Shown piece after piece: positions 6,950 to 12,347 of a stretch of 12,347 bases of DNA. The notes below the pieces were generated by a model. It was not told the origin of the DNA and did no database searches. It saw only the letters and a program-made list of their open reading frames with translations. The translations under genes and the position numbers were made by a program. This DNA is from a bacterium. Lineage in GTDB: Bacteria > ARS69. The stretch spans positions 1 to 12,347 of the forward strand of contig JALGZO010000503.1 in the NCBI GenBank assembly GCA_025774865.1, in the 5' to 3' direction. The stretch's first letter is position 1; each line of letters starts with the position of its first letter.

Positions 6950-8113
6950 CTACTCCTCGGTGAGCTCGAAGGCGCCGAGGTCCGGCGCGTCTCCTCGAAA
7001 GGAGCCTTCGGGCGCGGAGTAGGTCCACCGCCCCGGCCGCTCGAAGTAAGCGGCTCCGGCGTCCACGCACGGGCTCTCCGTCGTCAGCCGGAGCTCCCGG
7101 GTCAGTCGGGGGTCGGCTCGAAACACCGCGTCTTCCAGGTTGCTCCGCTCGTCGTCTTTGCGGTTCTTCCAGAAGAGGACGTGAGAGACCACGGATTGAC
7201 CGTCCACCTTCTTGAGCGCCGTCCGTCGGGTCGACGAGAACACGTTGTTCAAGACCAGCATGTTGTCGCCGCCGGTGACTCCGTATTCGTTGCCCACGAA
7301 CGTATTGTGAATGAGCTCGACCCGCTCGGGAATGCTGGCCGCCTGGTAGTTCTCCTTCGTCTCGCCGTTCGCCATGCAGCCCACGGCCGCCATCGCATTG
7401 CGCTCGAAGACGTTCCTCTCGATCCGGATCTCGCGATCCGACCGGTCTGGATAGTCGATCAGCTGGATCCCGTCTTCGTCGTTGCGGGAGATGACGTTGC
7501 CGCGGATGACGACCGACAGGAGATCTCCCGAATACTCATGCAGGCGGATCTCGATGCCGTCGTCCTCGTTGTTCGTGATGATGTTGTCCTCGATCAGAAC
7601 GGCGCAGGCGCCGTCGAGGTCGATCCCGTCGTCGCGGTTCCTCTCGAACACGTTGTTCCGGCAGACACCGCCGCCTCCCTCGTAGTCGAGCGCGTCCTTG
7701 TTTCTGGTGAAGCGGTTGTTCTCGACGTGGATCCGCGCGTGGCAGGAGATGCCGTCGTCGCCGTTGCGGATCGTGAGCCCGACGATGCGGGTCTCGGGCC
7801 CCACGCTCTCGTCGACGAGGACGACGAACGCGGACTTCCCCCGTCGCTCGAGCACCGTCTTCTCGACGTCCGAGGAATCGCCGCTCTCGAGGAAGCGGGA
7901 TGCGAGCGTGATCGTCTTGTGGCGGATCTCGATCGCTTCGCGGTAGACGCCCGGAGCCACGAGAACGACGTCGCCGTCCCGAGCGGCGTCCACGCCCGCC
8001 TGGACGGTGGGTCGGTCCGCCGGGACGTGGATCGTCGCGGCCGGCGCGGGTAGCGCCCCCGGACCGGCCAGGAGCAGGCAGATGAGGCGGAAGAAGAGAG
8101 ATCGGGCGAGCAT
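6950..8113 (-). CDS. Secreted right-handed beta-helix protein, 387 aa
   Basis: The start is ATG 8113, with AGGAG (8118-8122) four bases upstream. The open frame continues to 8290 but is Arg/Gly-rich there and has no signal. A Sec signal peptide covers residues 1 to about 26 ('FFRLICLLLAGPGALPAPAA'). Residues 27-60 ('TIHVPADRPTVQAGVDAA', 'VAPGVYRE') are the classic opening of NosD/pectate-lyase-like parallel beta-helices. Residues about 95-320 carry helix rungs such as 'ENNRFTRN', 'RNNVFERN', 'EDNIITNN', 'RGNVISRN' and 'ERNVFERN', many followed by an acidic 'DDGI' turn (119-122, 161-164, 184-187, 213-216). The end, 'SPCVDAGA...DAPDLGAFE', matches the terminal motif of choice-of-anchor-Q and related polymorphic beta-helix proteins. 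No pectate-lyase active site can be assigned, so polysaccharide binding or cleavage remains a guess. It converges on the FG-GAP unit with no gap. Confidence 0.86.
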   Translation of the reverse strand: MLARSLFFRLICLLLAGPGALPAPAATIHVPADRPTVQAGVDAARDGDVVLVAPGVYREAIEIRHKTITLASRFLESGDSSDVEKTVLERRGKSAFVVLVDESVGPETRIVGLTIRNGDDGISCHARIHVENNRFTRNKDALDYEGGGGVCRNNVFERNRDDGIDLDGACAVLIEDNIITNNEDDGIEIRLHEYSGDLLSVVIRGNVISRNDEDGIQLIDYPDRSDREIRIERNVFERNAMAAVGCMANGETKENYQAASIPERVELIHNTFVGNEYGVTGGDNMLVLNNVFSSTRRTALKKVDGQSVVSHVLFWKNRKDDERSNLEDAVFRADPRLTRELRLTTESPCVDAGAAYFERPGRWTYSAPEGSFRGDAPDLGAFELTEE

Positions 8114-8138
8114 GTGGCTCCTCTCGGCAGGGCAGTCC

Positions 8139-8167
8139 ACTCTAGCAGCGGCGCACATTTTTTTCGA
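8139..8167 (-). promoter_or_regulatory. Candidate promoter for the beta-helix gene
   Basis: On the minus strand, TCGAAA (8162-8167) and TAGAGT (8139-8144) are separated by 17 bases, and each matches the sigma-70 consensus at four of six positions. Transcription would begin near 8132, giving a leader of about 20 bases that contains the AGGAG site. The -35 element lies in a 7-T run that is unusual for this GC-rich window. Weak evidence, from base matching only. Confidence 0.3.
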
Positions 8168-8192
8168 CTCGGGCCCGCCGGCACCGTATCTT
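8164..8192 (+). promoter_or_regulatory. Candidate promoter for the M3 peptidase gene
   Basis: TCGACT (8164-8169) and TATCTT (8187-8192) have a 17-base spacer, each matching four of six consensus positions. Transcription would start near 8199, about 84 bases before the GTG. Its -35 overlaps that of the divergent candidate promoter, so the two would compete for polymerase. Weak evidence. Confidence 0.3.
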
Positions 8193-8270
8193 GTACGCAA
8201 CCTCGAGCCGGCTTCCGGGCCCTTCCTTCCCCGCCCGGATCCACGAACCGAGCGATCCGAACTTCCTGTG

Positions 8271-8276
8271 AGGGAG
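8271..8276 (+). promoter_or_regulatory. Shine-Dalgarno AGGGAG deciding the GTG start of the M3 peptidase
   Basis: AGGGAG lies six bases before GTG 8283. The same frame is open back to 8007 on the opposite strand of the beta-helix gene, but starting at 8283 places a signal peptide at the N-terminus and gives the normal family length. Confidence 0.7.
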
Positions 8277-8282
8277 ACTAGC

Positions 8283-10355
8283 GTGCACATTCGACTGAAG
8301 CGAGTCTACGGGGCGTTCGCCCTGATGCTACTGGGCGCCGCGAGCGCCGGCGCCACGGACTTCGACGAGAACACGGTCTCGGCCGCCCTGGAGCGGGCGG
8401 ATGCCACCGTTGAGCGGATCATCGCGGTCCCGGCGGGTGATCGCACCTTCGAGAACACGCTCGGCGCTCTCGACGACATGGTCGCCCGGCTCGACCTCGA
8501 CACGAACATGTTCACGTTCATGGCGTACGTCTCCCCGGATCCGCGGCTTCGCGAGATCGCCGAGCAGGGCGACGAGCGGCTCCGGGAGTGGTTCATCGAT
8601 GTCAGCCAGAACGAGGAGCTCTACGCGGCCGTGCGGGAGTACGCGGACGCGAAGCCGGAGCTCGAGGGAGAGAGGGCGCGCTACCTGAAGGAGACGCTGC
8701 GCGATTACCGCCGAGCCGGAATGGAGCTTCCCAAGGAAGAGCGTGAGAAGCTCGCCGAGATCAAGAAGGAGATCTCTCGCCTCGGTCTCGACTTCGACCG
8801 GAACATTCGTGAATACGAACAGCACGTTCCTCTGACGGAGGAGGAGCTCGTCGGCACGAGTGAGGACTTTCGAAACAGCCTCACGAAGTCCGGTGACATG
8901 TATCTCGTCGGTCTGTCCTATCCGGAGTTCCTGCCGATCGACGACTACTGCGAGAACGAAACGACGCGGCGGAAGATGTGGCTCGCTTACAAGCGCCGAG
9001 GCGGCAAGAAGAACATCGACGTGCTGGAGCAGCTGGTGGCGAAGCGGGCGGAGGCGGCCGAGGTCCTCGGCTATGAGTCGCCAGCGGCTTACGAGGTCGA
9101 GGTCCGGATGTCGAAGATGCCGTCGAACGTGCTCGAGTTCTACGAGAAGCTCCGCCCCCTCGTGAGGCAGAAGGCGGAGATGGATTATGCACAGTTCGTC
9201 GAGGCCAAGCGCAAGCACACCGGTGACCCGGAGGCTCAGCTTCGGCCCTGGGACTTCAGCTTCTACAAGAACCGGCTTCTCCAGGACGAGTACGCAGTGG
9301 ACTCGGAGAAGGTGCAGGAGTACTTCCCTCTTCACCTCGTGACCGAGGGCCTCTTCTCGATTACGCAGTCGCTCTACGGGCTCGAGTACGAGGAGATCAC
9401 GGACCAGGCCCGAGAAGAGGGGTTGCTCTGGCACGAGGACGCGAAGCTCTTCGCGGTGCGCGACAAGGCGTCCGGCGAGACGATCGGCGAGTTCTTCATC
9501 GATCTGCATCCGCGCGAGAACAAGTACGGTCACGCGGCCCACTGGGGGTTGAGCCAGAACAAGGTCTGGATGGACGGCAAGCGTACGAAGCCGCAGTCGG
9601 CGCTCGTCTGCAACTTCACGAAGCCGACCGCGGACAAGCCGTCACTCCTGACGCACGATGAGGTCGAAACGTACTTTCACGAGTTCGGCCATTGCCTCCA
9701 CAACCTGCTGAGTGCGGCCGACATGTGGTCGTTTTCGGGAGCCCGGGTCGAGCGTGACTTCGTGGAGGCGCCATCGCAGATGTTCGAGAACTGGATCTGG
9801 GACGCCGACGTCCTGAGCACCTTCGCCGCGCACTACGAGACCGGCGAACCTCTGCCGCGCTCGCTTCTGGACGGGATGATCGCGGCCCGGAATCTCGGCT
9901 CGGGTTTGTCGGCCGAACGGCAGTTCTTTTACGGGCTGTACGACTTCACGCTGCACTCGGATCAGGAGGGTGATCTCGACACGACCGCGCTCGGCCACGA
10001 GCTCTGGGGCGCGCTTGGCTCGGGCGTCGAGCTCTACGAAGCCGTGCCGGAGACGTACTTCCAGTCAGCCTTCGGGCACCTGACCGGATACCAGGCCGGC
10101 TACTACGGATACCAGTGGTCGCTCGTGTACGCGTGCGACATGTTCCAGCGGTTCAAGGAGCTCGGCATGCTGGATCCCGAAGCGGGGCAGTTCTATCGGG
10201 AGAAGATTCTTTCGCAGGGCGGCAGCCAGGACGGCATGGACCTCGTGAAAGGGTATCTCGGACGGGATCCGGACTACGGTGCGTACCTGAAGCACCTCGG
10301 GATCGAAGATGCGGTGGGCGGCGCGACCGGCTCGTCGTCGTCCAGCGGGTACTGA
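8283..10355 (+). CDS. Exported M3-family zinc oligopeptidase, 690 aa
   Basis: The start is GTG 8283 with a strong Shine-Dalgarno site. Residues 1 to about 23 form a Sec signal peptide ('GAFALMLLGAASAGA'), so the enzyme is probably periplasmic. The body is full length for thimet oligopeptidase/oligopeptidase A/Dcp relatives (about 680-700 aa). The zinc site is complete: His466-Glu467-Phe-Gly-His470, with the third ligand Glu495 in 'FVEAPSQMFENW', the same 29-residue spacing as in thimet oligopeptidase. The substrate-binding block near the C-terminus is present as 'HLTGYQAGYYGYQWS' (His599 to about Ser613). The family cleaves short peptides, usually under about 20 residues, in a deep channel. 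Here it would degrade peptides outside the cytoplasm. The C-terminus ends in a Gly/Ser tail ('GSSSSSGY') beyond the catalytic domain. It appears monocistronic, with the beta-helix gene divergent and csp about 250 bp downstream. Confidence 0.94.
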   Translation: MHIRLKRVYGAFALMLLGAASAGATDFDENTVSAALERADATVERIIAVPAGDRTFENTLGALDDMVARLDLDTNMFTFMAYVSPDPRLREIAEQGDERLREWFIDVSQNEELYAAVREYADAKPELEGERARYLKETLRDYRRAGMELPKEEREKLAEIKKEISRLGLDFDRNIREYEQHVPLTEEELVGTSEDFRNSLTKSGDMYLVGLSYPEFLPIDDYCENETTRRKMWLAYKRRGGKKNIDVLEQLVAKRAEAAEVLGYESPAAYEVEVRMSKMPSNVLEFYEKLRPLVRQKAEMDYAQFVEAKRKHTGDPEAQLRPWDFSFYKNRLLQDEYAVDSEKVQEYFPLHLVTEGLFSITQSLYGLEYEEITDQAREEGLLWHEDAKLFAVRDKASGETIGEFFIDLHPRENKYGHAAHWGLSQNKVWMDGKRTKPQSALVCNFTKPTADKPSLLTHDEVETYFHEFGHCLHNLLSAADMWSFSGARVERDFVEAPSQMFENWIWDADVLSTFAAHYETGEPLPRSLLDGMIAARNLGSGLSAERQFFYGLYDFTLHSDQEGDLDTTALGHELWGALGSGVELYEAVPETYFQSAFGHLTGYQAGYYGYQWSLVYACDMFQRFKELGMLDPEAGQFYREKILSQGGSQDGMDLVKGYLGRDPDYGAYLKHLGIEDAVGGATGSSSSSGY

Positions 10356-10373
10356 TCGGCGGCCGTCTCCCGG

Positions 10374-10420
10374 CCTCGATCCTCGCGACTCCGAGCTCTA
10401 CCCTCGGTCCGTGATCGAGG
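10374..10420. terminator. Nested inverted repeat after the M3 peptidase gene
   Basis: Outer arms CCTCGATC (10374-10381) and GATCGAGG (10413-10420) enclose inner arms CCGAG (10391-10395) and CTCGG (10403-10407). It starts 18 bases after the peptidase stop. The position fits a transcription end or mRNA-stabilising structure, but no T-run follows, so intrinsic termination is not established. Confidence 0.3.
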
Positions 10421-10503
10421 TACCATGGGGCTCGCGCGGAGTGCCGTCGGGCGAGCCCGGTCAGCCCCGCGCGTTTGGGCGCCTCCGGTGGTCGGTGGCG
10501 TAC

Positions 10504-10526
10504 CTCGCGGGAGGGTGTCCCGCGAG
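10504..10526 (+). promoter_or_regulatory. 9-bp hairpin in the leader of the cold-shock gene
   Basis: Perfect arms CTCGCGGGA (10504-10512) and TCCCGCGAG (10518-10526) surround a five-base loop, GGGTG. It lies 83 bases upstream of the csp ATG. There is no T-run, so this is more likely leader RNA structure than a terminator. Cold-shock genes often have long structured leaders that respond to temperature; any such role here is inference. The rest of 10356-10609 shows no gene, and I could not pick a convincing promoter in it. Confidence 0.4.
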
Positions 10527-10609
10527 AACGAGTAGTCGGGTGGGACGGATGATGCGGAAAGATCGCAGGGCCGGACTCCGACGAATCGAAAACTGAAGGA
10601 GTAAGGTCC

Positions 10610-10819
10610 ATGCGTACGACCGGAACCGTGAAATGGTTCAGAGACGAGAAGGGCTTCGGATTCATCACGCGTGACGACGGCGACAGCGACGTGTTCGTCC
10701 ATCACAGCGCGATCCAGATGGACGGGTTCAAGTCGTTGAACGAGGGTCAGAAAGTGGAGTTCGACGTGGTGCAGGGCAACAAGGGACCGGCGGCGGAGAA
10801 CGTCGTGCCGGTGGCTTAG
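10610..10819 (+). CDS. CspA-family cold-shock protein, 69 aa
   Basis: The start is ATG 10610, with AAGGAG (10596-10601) eight bases upstream. This is a single cold-shock domain of normal length. Residues 5-10 are 'GTVKWF', RNP1 is 'KGFGFI' (14-19), RNP2 is 'VFVHHS' (28-33), and it ends in '[10 protein letters not shown]'. These proteins bind single-stranded RNA or DNA in the cytoplasm and melt secondary structure in mRNA at low temperature or during growth changes. The gene stands alone between the peptidase and the convergent peroxidase, with its own leader and terminator. It is the only clearly cytoplasmic protein in the window. Which Csp paralogue it is, and whether it is cold-induced, cannot be told from the coding sequence. 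Confidence 0.97.
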   Translation: MRTTGTVKWFRDEKGFGFITRDDGDSDVFVHHSAIQMDGFKSLNEGQKVEFDVVQGNKGPAAENVVPVA

Positions 10820-10848
10820 GCGAGAGTCCCCATCACCTCGAGTGGAAC

Positions 10849-10887
10849 GAGGGGCCGTCCCATCGGGGCGGCCCCTCTCCCGATTTT
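10849..10887 (+). terminator. Intrinsic terminator downstream of csp, possibly bidirectional
   Basis: Perfect 9-bp arms GAGGGGCCG (10849-10857) and CGGCCCCTC (10869-10877) enclose an 11-base loop whose CCC and GGG can pair further. Seven bases later comes TTTT (10884-10887). The T-run is short and offset, and is itself within a small CCCGA/TCGGG inverted repeat that ends two bases before the peroxidase stop. The position between two convergent genes suggests it ends csp transcription and may also stop the peroxidase transcript. Confidence 0.65.
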
Positions 10888-10891
10888 CGGG

Positions 10892-12178
10892 CTAGTCCCC
10901 CAAGCCGAACACCGGGGTCAAACCGCTCGGCACCGACTCCGGTACGGTGAGCAGGAACGAATCGAGCTCGGTTCCCGGATCCGTCAGCGCCTCCAGGAAC
11001 GACACGAGGGCTCGGATCTCATCCTCCGTCAGGCCGAGCGGCTCGCGCAAATCCTCTTCGAGCATCTCGTCAGTGACGGCCGCGTGGCGAGGTTGTGCCC
11101 CGTCATTGCAGAACCGAATGACCTCGTCCAGCGTGTGGAAGACGCCGTCGTGCATGTAGGGGGGAGTGAGCGCGACGTTGCGGAGCGTCGGGACGCGAAA
11201 CGCATACCGGTCTTGCGAGTCACCAGTGTGCTCTTCCCGACCGGTGTCATCGCCGGGAATCACGTCCTTACCTTCGCCTTCCTGGGGAATGCCCTTCACG
11301 ATGAAGTCGAAGTTCGTGAACATCGGACCACTGTGACATCCGGCGCATCGGGCCTTCGTGAAGAAGAGCTCGAGGCCCTCCTTCTGGAGCGCCGTGAGCG
11401 CATCGTCCTCCCCGTTCACGTATCTATCGTACGGCGAATTCCGCGTCACGAGCTCGCGCTCATAGGCGGCGATGGCCCTCGTGTAGGTCGAGGAATCGAT
11501 GGCGCTGCCCCCGGGGGAGGTGAGCTCGGGGAACGCGTTGGCGAAGAGCGCTTCGTACGCCGGGATTTCTTGCAGGCGAGCCAGGACGCTGTCGAGAGCG
11601 GCGGCCGCCGCCACGTCCTCCGCGCCCGGATAGGCGTCGCCGCGCATCTCCACGCGCGAGGTGATCGGTTTCGTGGATTGAACCTCGAGGCCCGAGACGC
11701 GGCCATCCCAGAACTGGAGGCCGTCGTGGGAAGGCACACCGGATTCGTCGAGATTGAACGCCGTGTTGAAGACCGTCGGCGAGTTGCGGGGCTCGAGCTG
11801 AATGGGCAGCTGCGTCACCGCCGAGACCGAAACGACGCGCTCCGGTCCGAGACCCCGGCCGCTCGCGCCGGCGCCGAACTGGCGACGATCGGCGAATGCG
11901 AAGTCGGGGTGGTGGCAGGTCCCGCAGGCAACGTCCTTCTCGCCGGCGAGGATCGGGTCGAAGAAGAGAAGCCTCCCGAGCGCGATCCTCTCCTGGCGGG
12001 GAGGGTTGTCGGGTGGGTAGGGGATCGGTCCCAGAGTCTCCAGAGCGAAGCGGGTGCGAGGGTCCTCGTCGTCGACGGGGCCCGTGGAATCCGTGCTGTC
12101 GCAGCCGGAGACGGACAACGAGATCAAGAGCAGGAAGGCCGGTGCGAGCCTCGCACCGGGACGGGTCGAATGAGACAT
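10892..12178 (-). CDS. Di-heme cytochrome c peroxidase / MauG-family lipoprotein, 428 aa
   Basis: The start is ATG 12178, with AAGGA (12185-12189) six bases upstream. ATG 12184 is in frame but directly abuts that site. The signal has a Leu/Ala/Ile core and ends in 'SVSGC', giving lipid Cys26 and an acidic Ser/Thr/Asp linker. Two CxxCH heme sites are present: Cys85-GT-Cys88-His89 in the N-terminal domain ('VACGTCHHPDFAF') and Cys278-AG-Cys281-His282 in the C-terminal domain ('RCAGCHSGPMFTN'). The hallmark 'RVPTLRNVALTPPYMHDG' (328-345) supplies Met342, the likely distal ligand of the C-terminal heme. Family members reduce hydrogen peroxide with electrons from cytochrome c or cupredoxin, or oxidise protein substrates (MauG type). 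Met342 favours a peroxidase over MauG, whose ligand is Tyr. It would be anchored at a membrane, facing the periplasm. No partner gene is visible. Confidence 0.93.
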   Translation of the reverse strand: MSHSTRPGARLAPAFLLLISLSVSGCDSTDSTGPVDDEDPRTRFALETLGPIPYPPDNPPRQERIALGRLLFFDPILAGEKDVACGTCHHPDFAFADRRQFGAGASGRGLGPERVVSVSAVTQLPIQLEPRNSPTVFNTAFNLDESGVPSHDGLQFWDGRVSGLEVQSTKPITSRVEMRGDAYPGAEDVAAAAALDSVLARLQEIPAYEALFANAFPELTSPGGSAIDSSTYTRAIAAYERELVTRNSPYDRYVNGEDDALTALQKEGLELFFTKARCAGCHSGPMFTNFDFIVKGIPQEGEGKDVIPGDDTGREEHTGDSQDRYAFRVPTLRNVALTPPYMHDGVFHTLDEVIRFCNDGAQPRHAAVTDEMLEEDLREPLGLTEDEIRALVSFLEALTDPGTELDSFLLTVPESVPSGLTPVFGLGD

Positions 12179-12184
12179 GCTCAT

Positions 12185-12190
12185 TCCTTC
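12185..12190 (-). promoter_or_regulatory. Shine-Dalgarno GAAGGA deciding the peroxidase start
   Basis: On the minus strand, AAGGA ends directly before ATG 12184 but six bases before ATG 12178. The spacing therefore favours the second Met of 'MSMSHS' as the real start. Confidence 0.6.
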
Positions 12191-12281
12191 TCGACTGGGG
12201 GTTTGTCTGAACCGAGCCGCCTGGCGAGGTGCGGAGCGAGTCAGGAGGGCTCGCCTCCAGGGTCTCGTCGTCGGCCGGCCC

Positions 12282-12316
12282 ATGATATCTGAATACACGA
12301 CTGAAAAGTCGTAAAT
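12282..12316 (-). promoter_or_regulatory. AT-rich upstream region of the peroxidase with a short palindrome
   Basis: This stretch is much richer in A/T than the rest of the window and holds -10-like elements on the minus strand (TATCAT at 12282-12287, TATTCA at 12290-12295). I could not find a -35 with good spacing. A perfect palindrome, ACGACT (12297-12302) and AGTCGT (12307-12312) around GAAA, overlaps the likely -35 zone and could be an operator. Beyond it, to 12347, I see nothing recognisable. Confidence 0.3.
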
Positions 12317-12347
12317 CGGGGAGAGCCTCGAGGGCCGGCTGGTTCGC

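Noticed and set aside
6955-6980. CCTCGG/CCGAGG inverted repeat as terminator of the FG-GAP unit
   Set aside because: The arms are only six bases with a 14-base loop, there is no T-run, and it lies within the coding end of the beta-helix gene.
7181-8053. 290-codon plus-strand open frame opposite the beta-helix gene
   Set aside because: It is a mirror frame of repetitive beta-helix coding sequence.
8328-9542. 404-codon minus-strand open frame opposite the M3 peptidase
   Set aside because: The plus frame encodes a complete metalloprotease; this frame shows only mirror-frame Leu/Val/Arg composition.
10309-10596. 95-codon open frame between the peptidase and csp, and a 36-codon ATG frame at 10424
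   Set aside because: Arg/Pro-rich composition and no ribosome site. The first overlaps the peptidase end, and both overlap the hairpins of the spacer.
11084-12292. 402-codon plus-strand open frame opposite the peroxidase
   Set aside because: The minus frame has both heme motifs and a lipoprotein signal; the plus frame has no motif.
1-12347. CRISPR array, tRNA, rRNA, IS element, phage or toxin-antitoxin genes
   Set aside because: No regularly spaced repeats, cloverleaf, transposase motif or small paired genes were seen on either strand.

Overview
The window is GC-rich DNA from a bacterium. TTG and GTG start codons appear beside ATG, Shine-Dalgarno sites are clear, and five of the eight reasonably complete proteins larger than a cold-shock protein look like lipoproteins or carry signal peptides with a diderm flavour. 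TPR proteins paired with CRTAC1-type FG-GAP/ASPIC-UnbV proteins, an exported M3 peptidase, a 'DxGAFE'-ended beta-helix protein and a di-heme peroxidase lipoprotein recall Planctomycetota, Acidobacteriota, Gemmatimonadota and related uncultured lineages. I cannot place it in a phylum from sequence alone. There are no tRNA, rRNA, CRISPR, transposase or phage signals.

Layout, left to right. (1) Minus strand, 1-428: N-terminal part of a secreted metallophosphoesterase that runs off the left edge. Upstream of it is a 189-bp spacer with two hairpins. (2) Minus strand, 618-1445: a lipoprotein of no family I recognise. (3) Plus strand, 1646-6949: a tightly coupled three-gene unit. It holds a TPR lipoprotein, a secreted seven-bladed CRTAC1-type protein (TTGA overlap), and a lipoprotein joining an N-terminal helical region to a second seven-bladed FG-GAP propeller (TGATG overlap). 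The third gene looks damaged: most of its C-terminal ASPIC/UnbV domain is missing and the remaining tail is out of frame. (4) Minus strand, 6950-8113: a secreted right-handed beta-helix protein, convergent with and directly abutting the previous unit. (5) Plus strand, 8283-10355: a secreted M3-family zinc oligopeptidase. (6) Plus strand, 10610-10819: a CspA-type cold-shock protein with a hairpin-bearing leader and an intrinsic-terminator-like hairpin after it. (7) Minus strand, 10892-12178: a di-heme cytochrome c peroxidase/MauG-family lipoprotein, with an AT-rich upstream region containing a short palindrome.

Apart from the cold-shock protein, every product appears destined for the envelope or outside, so this is an exported-protein neighbourhood rather than a metabolic operon. 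The most interesting points are the split-plus-fused TPR/FG-GAP arrangement, which suggests the TPR lipoprotein and the propeller protein act together, and the out-of-frame internal deletion in the third gene. I found no clearly new defence, mobile or biosynthetic system. All gene-free stretches are shorter than 300 bp; the longest is 10356-10609.
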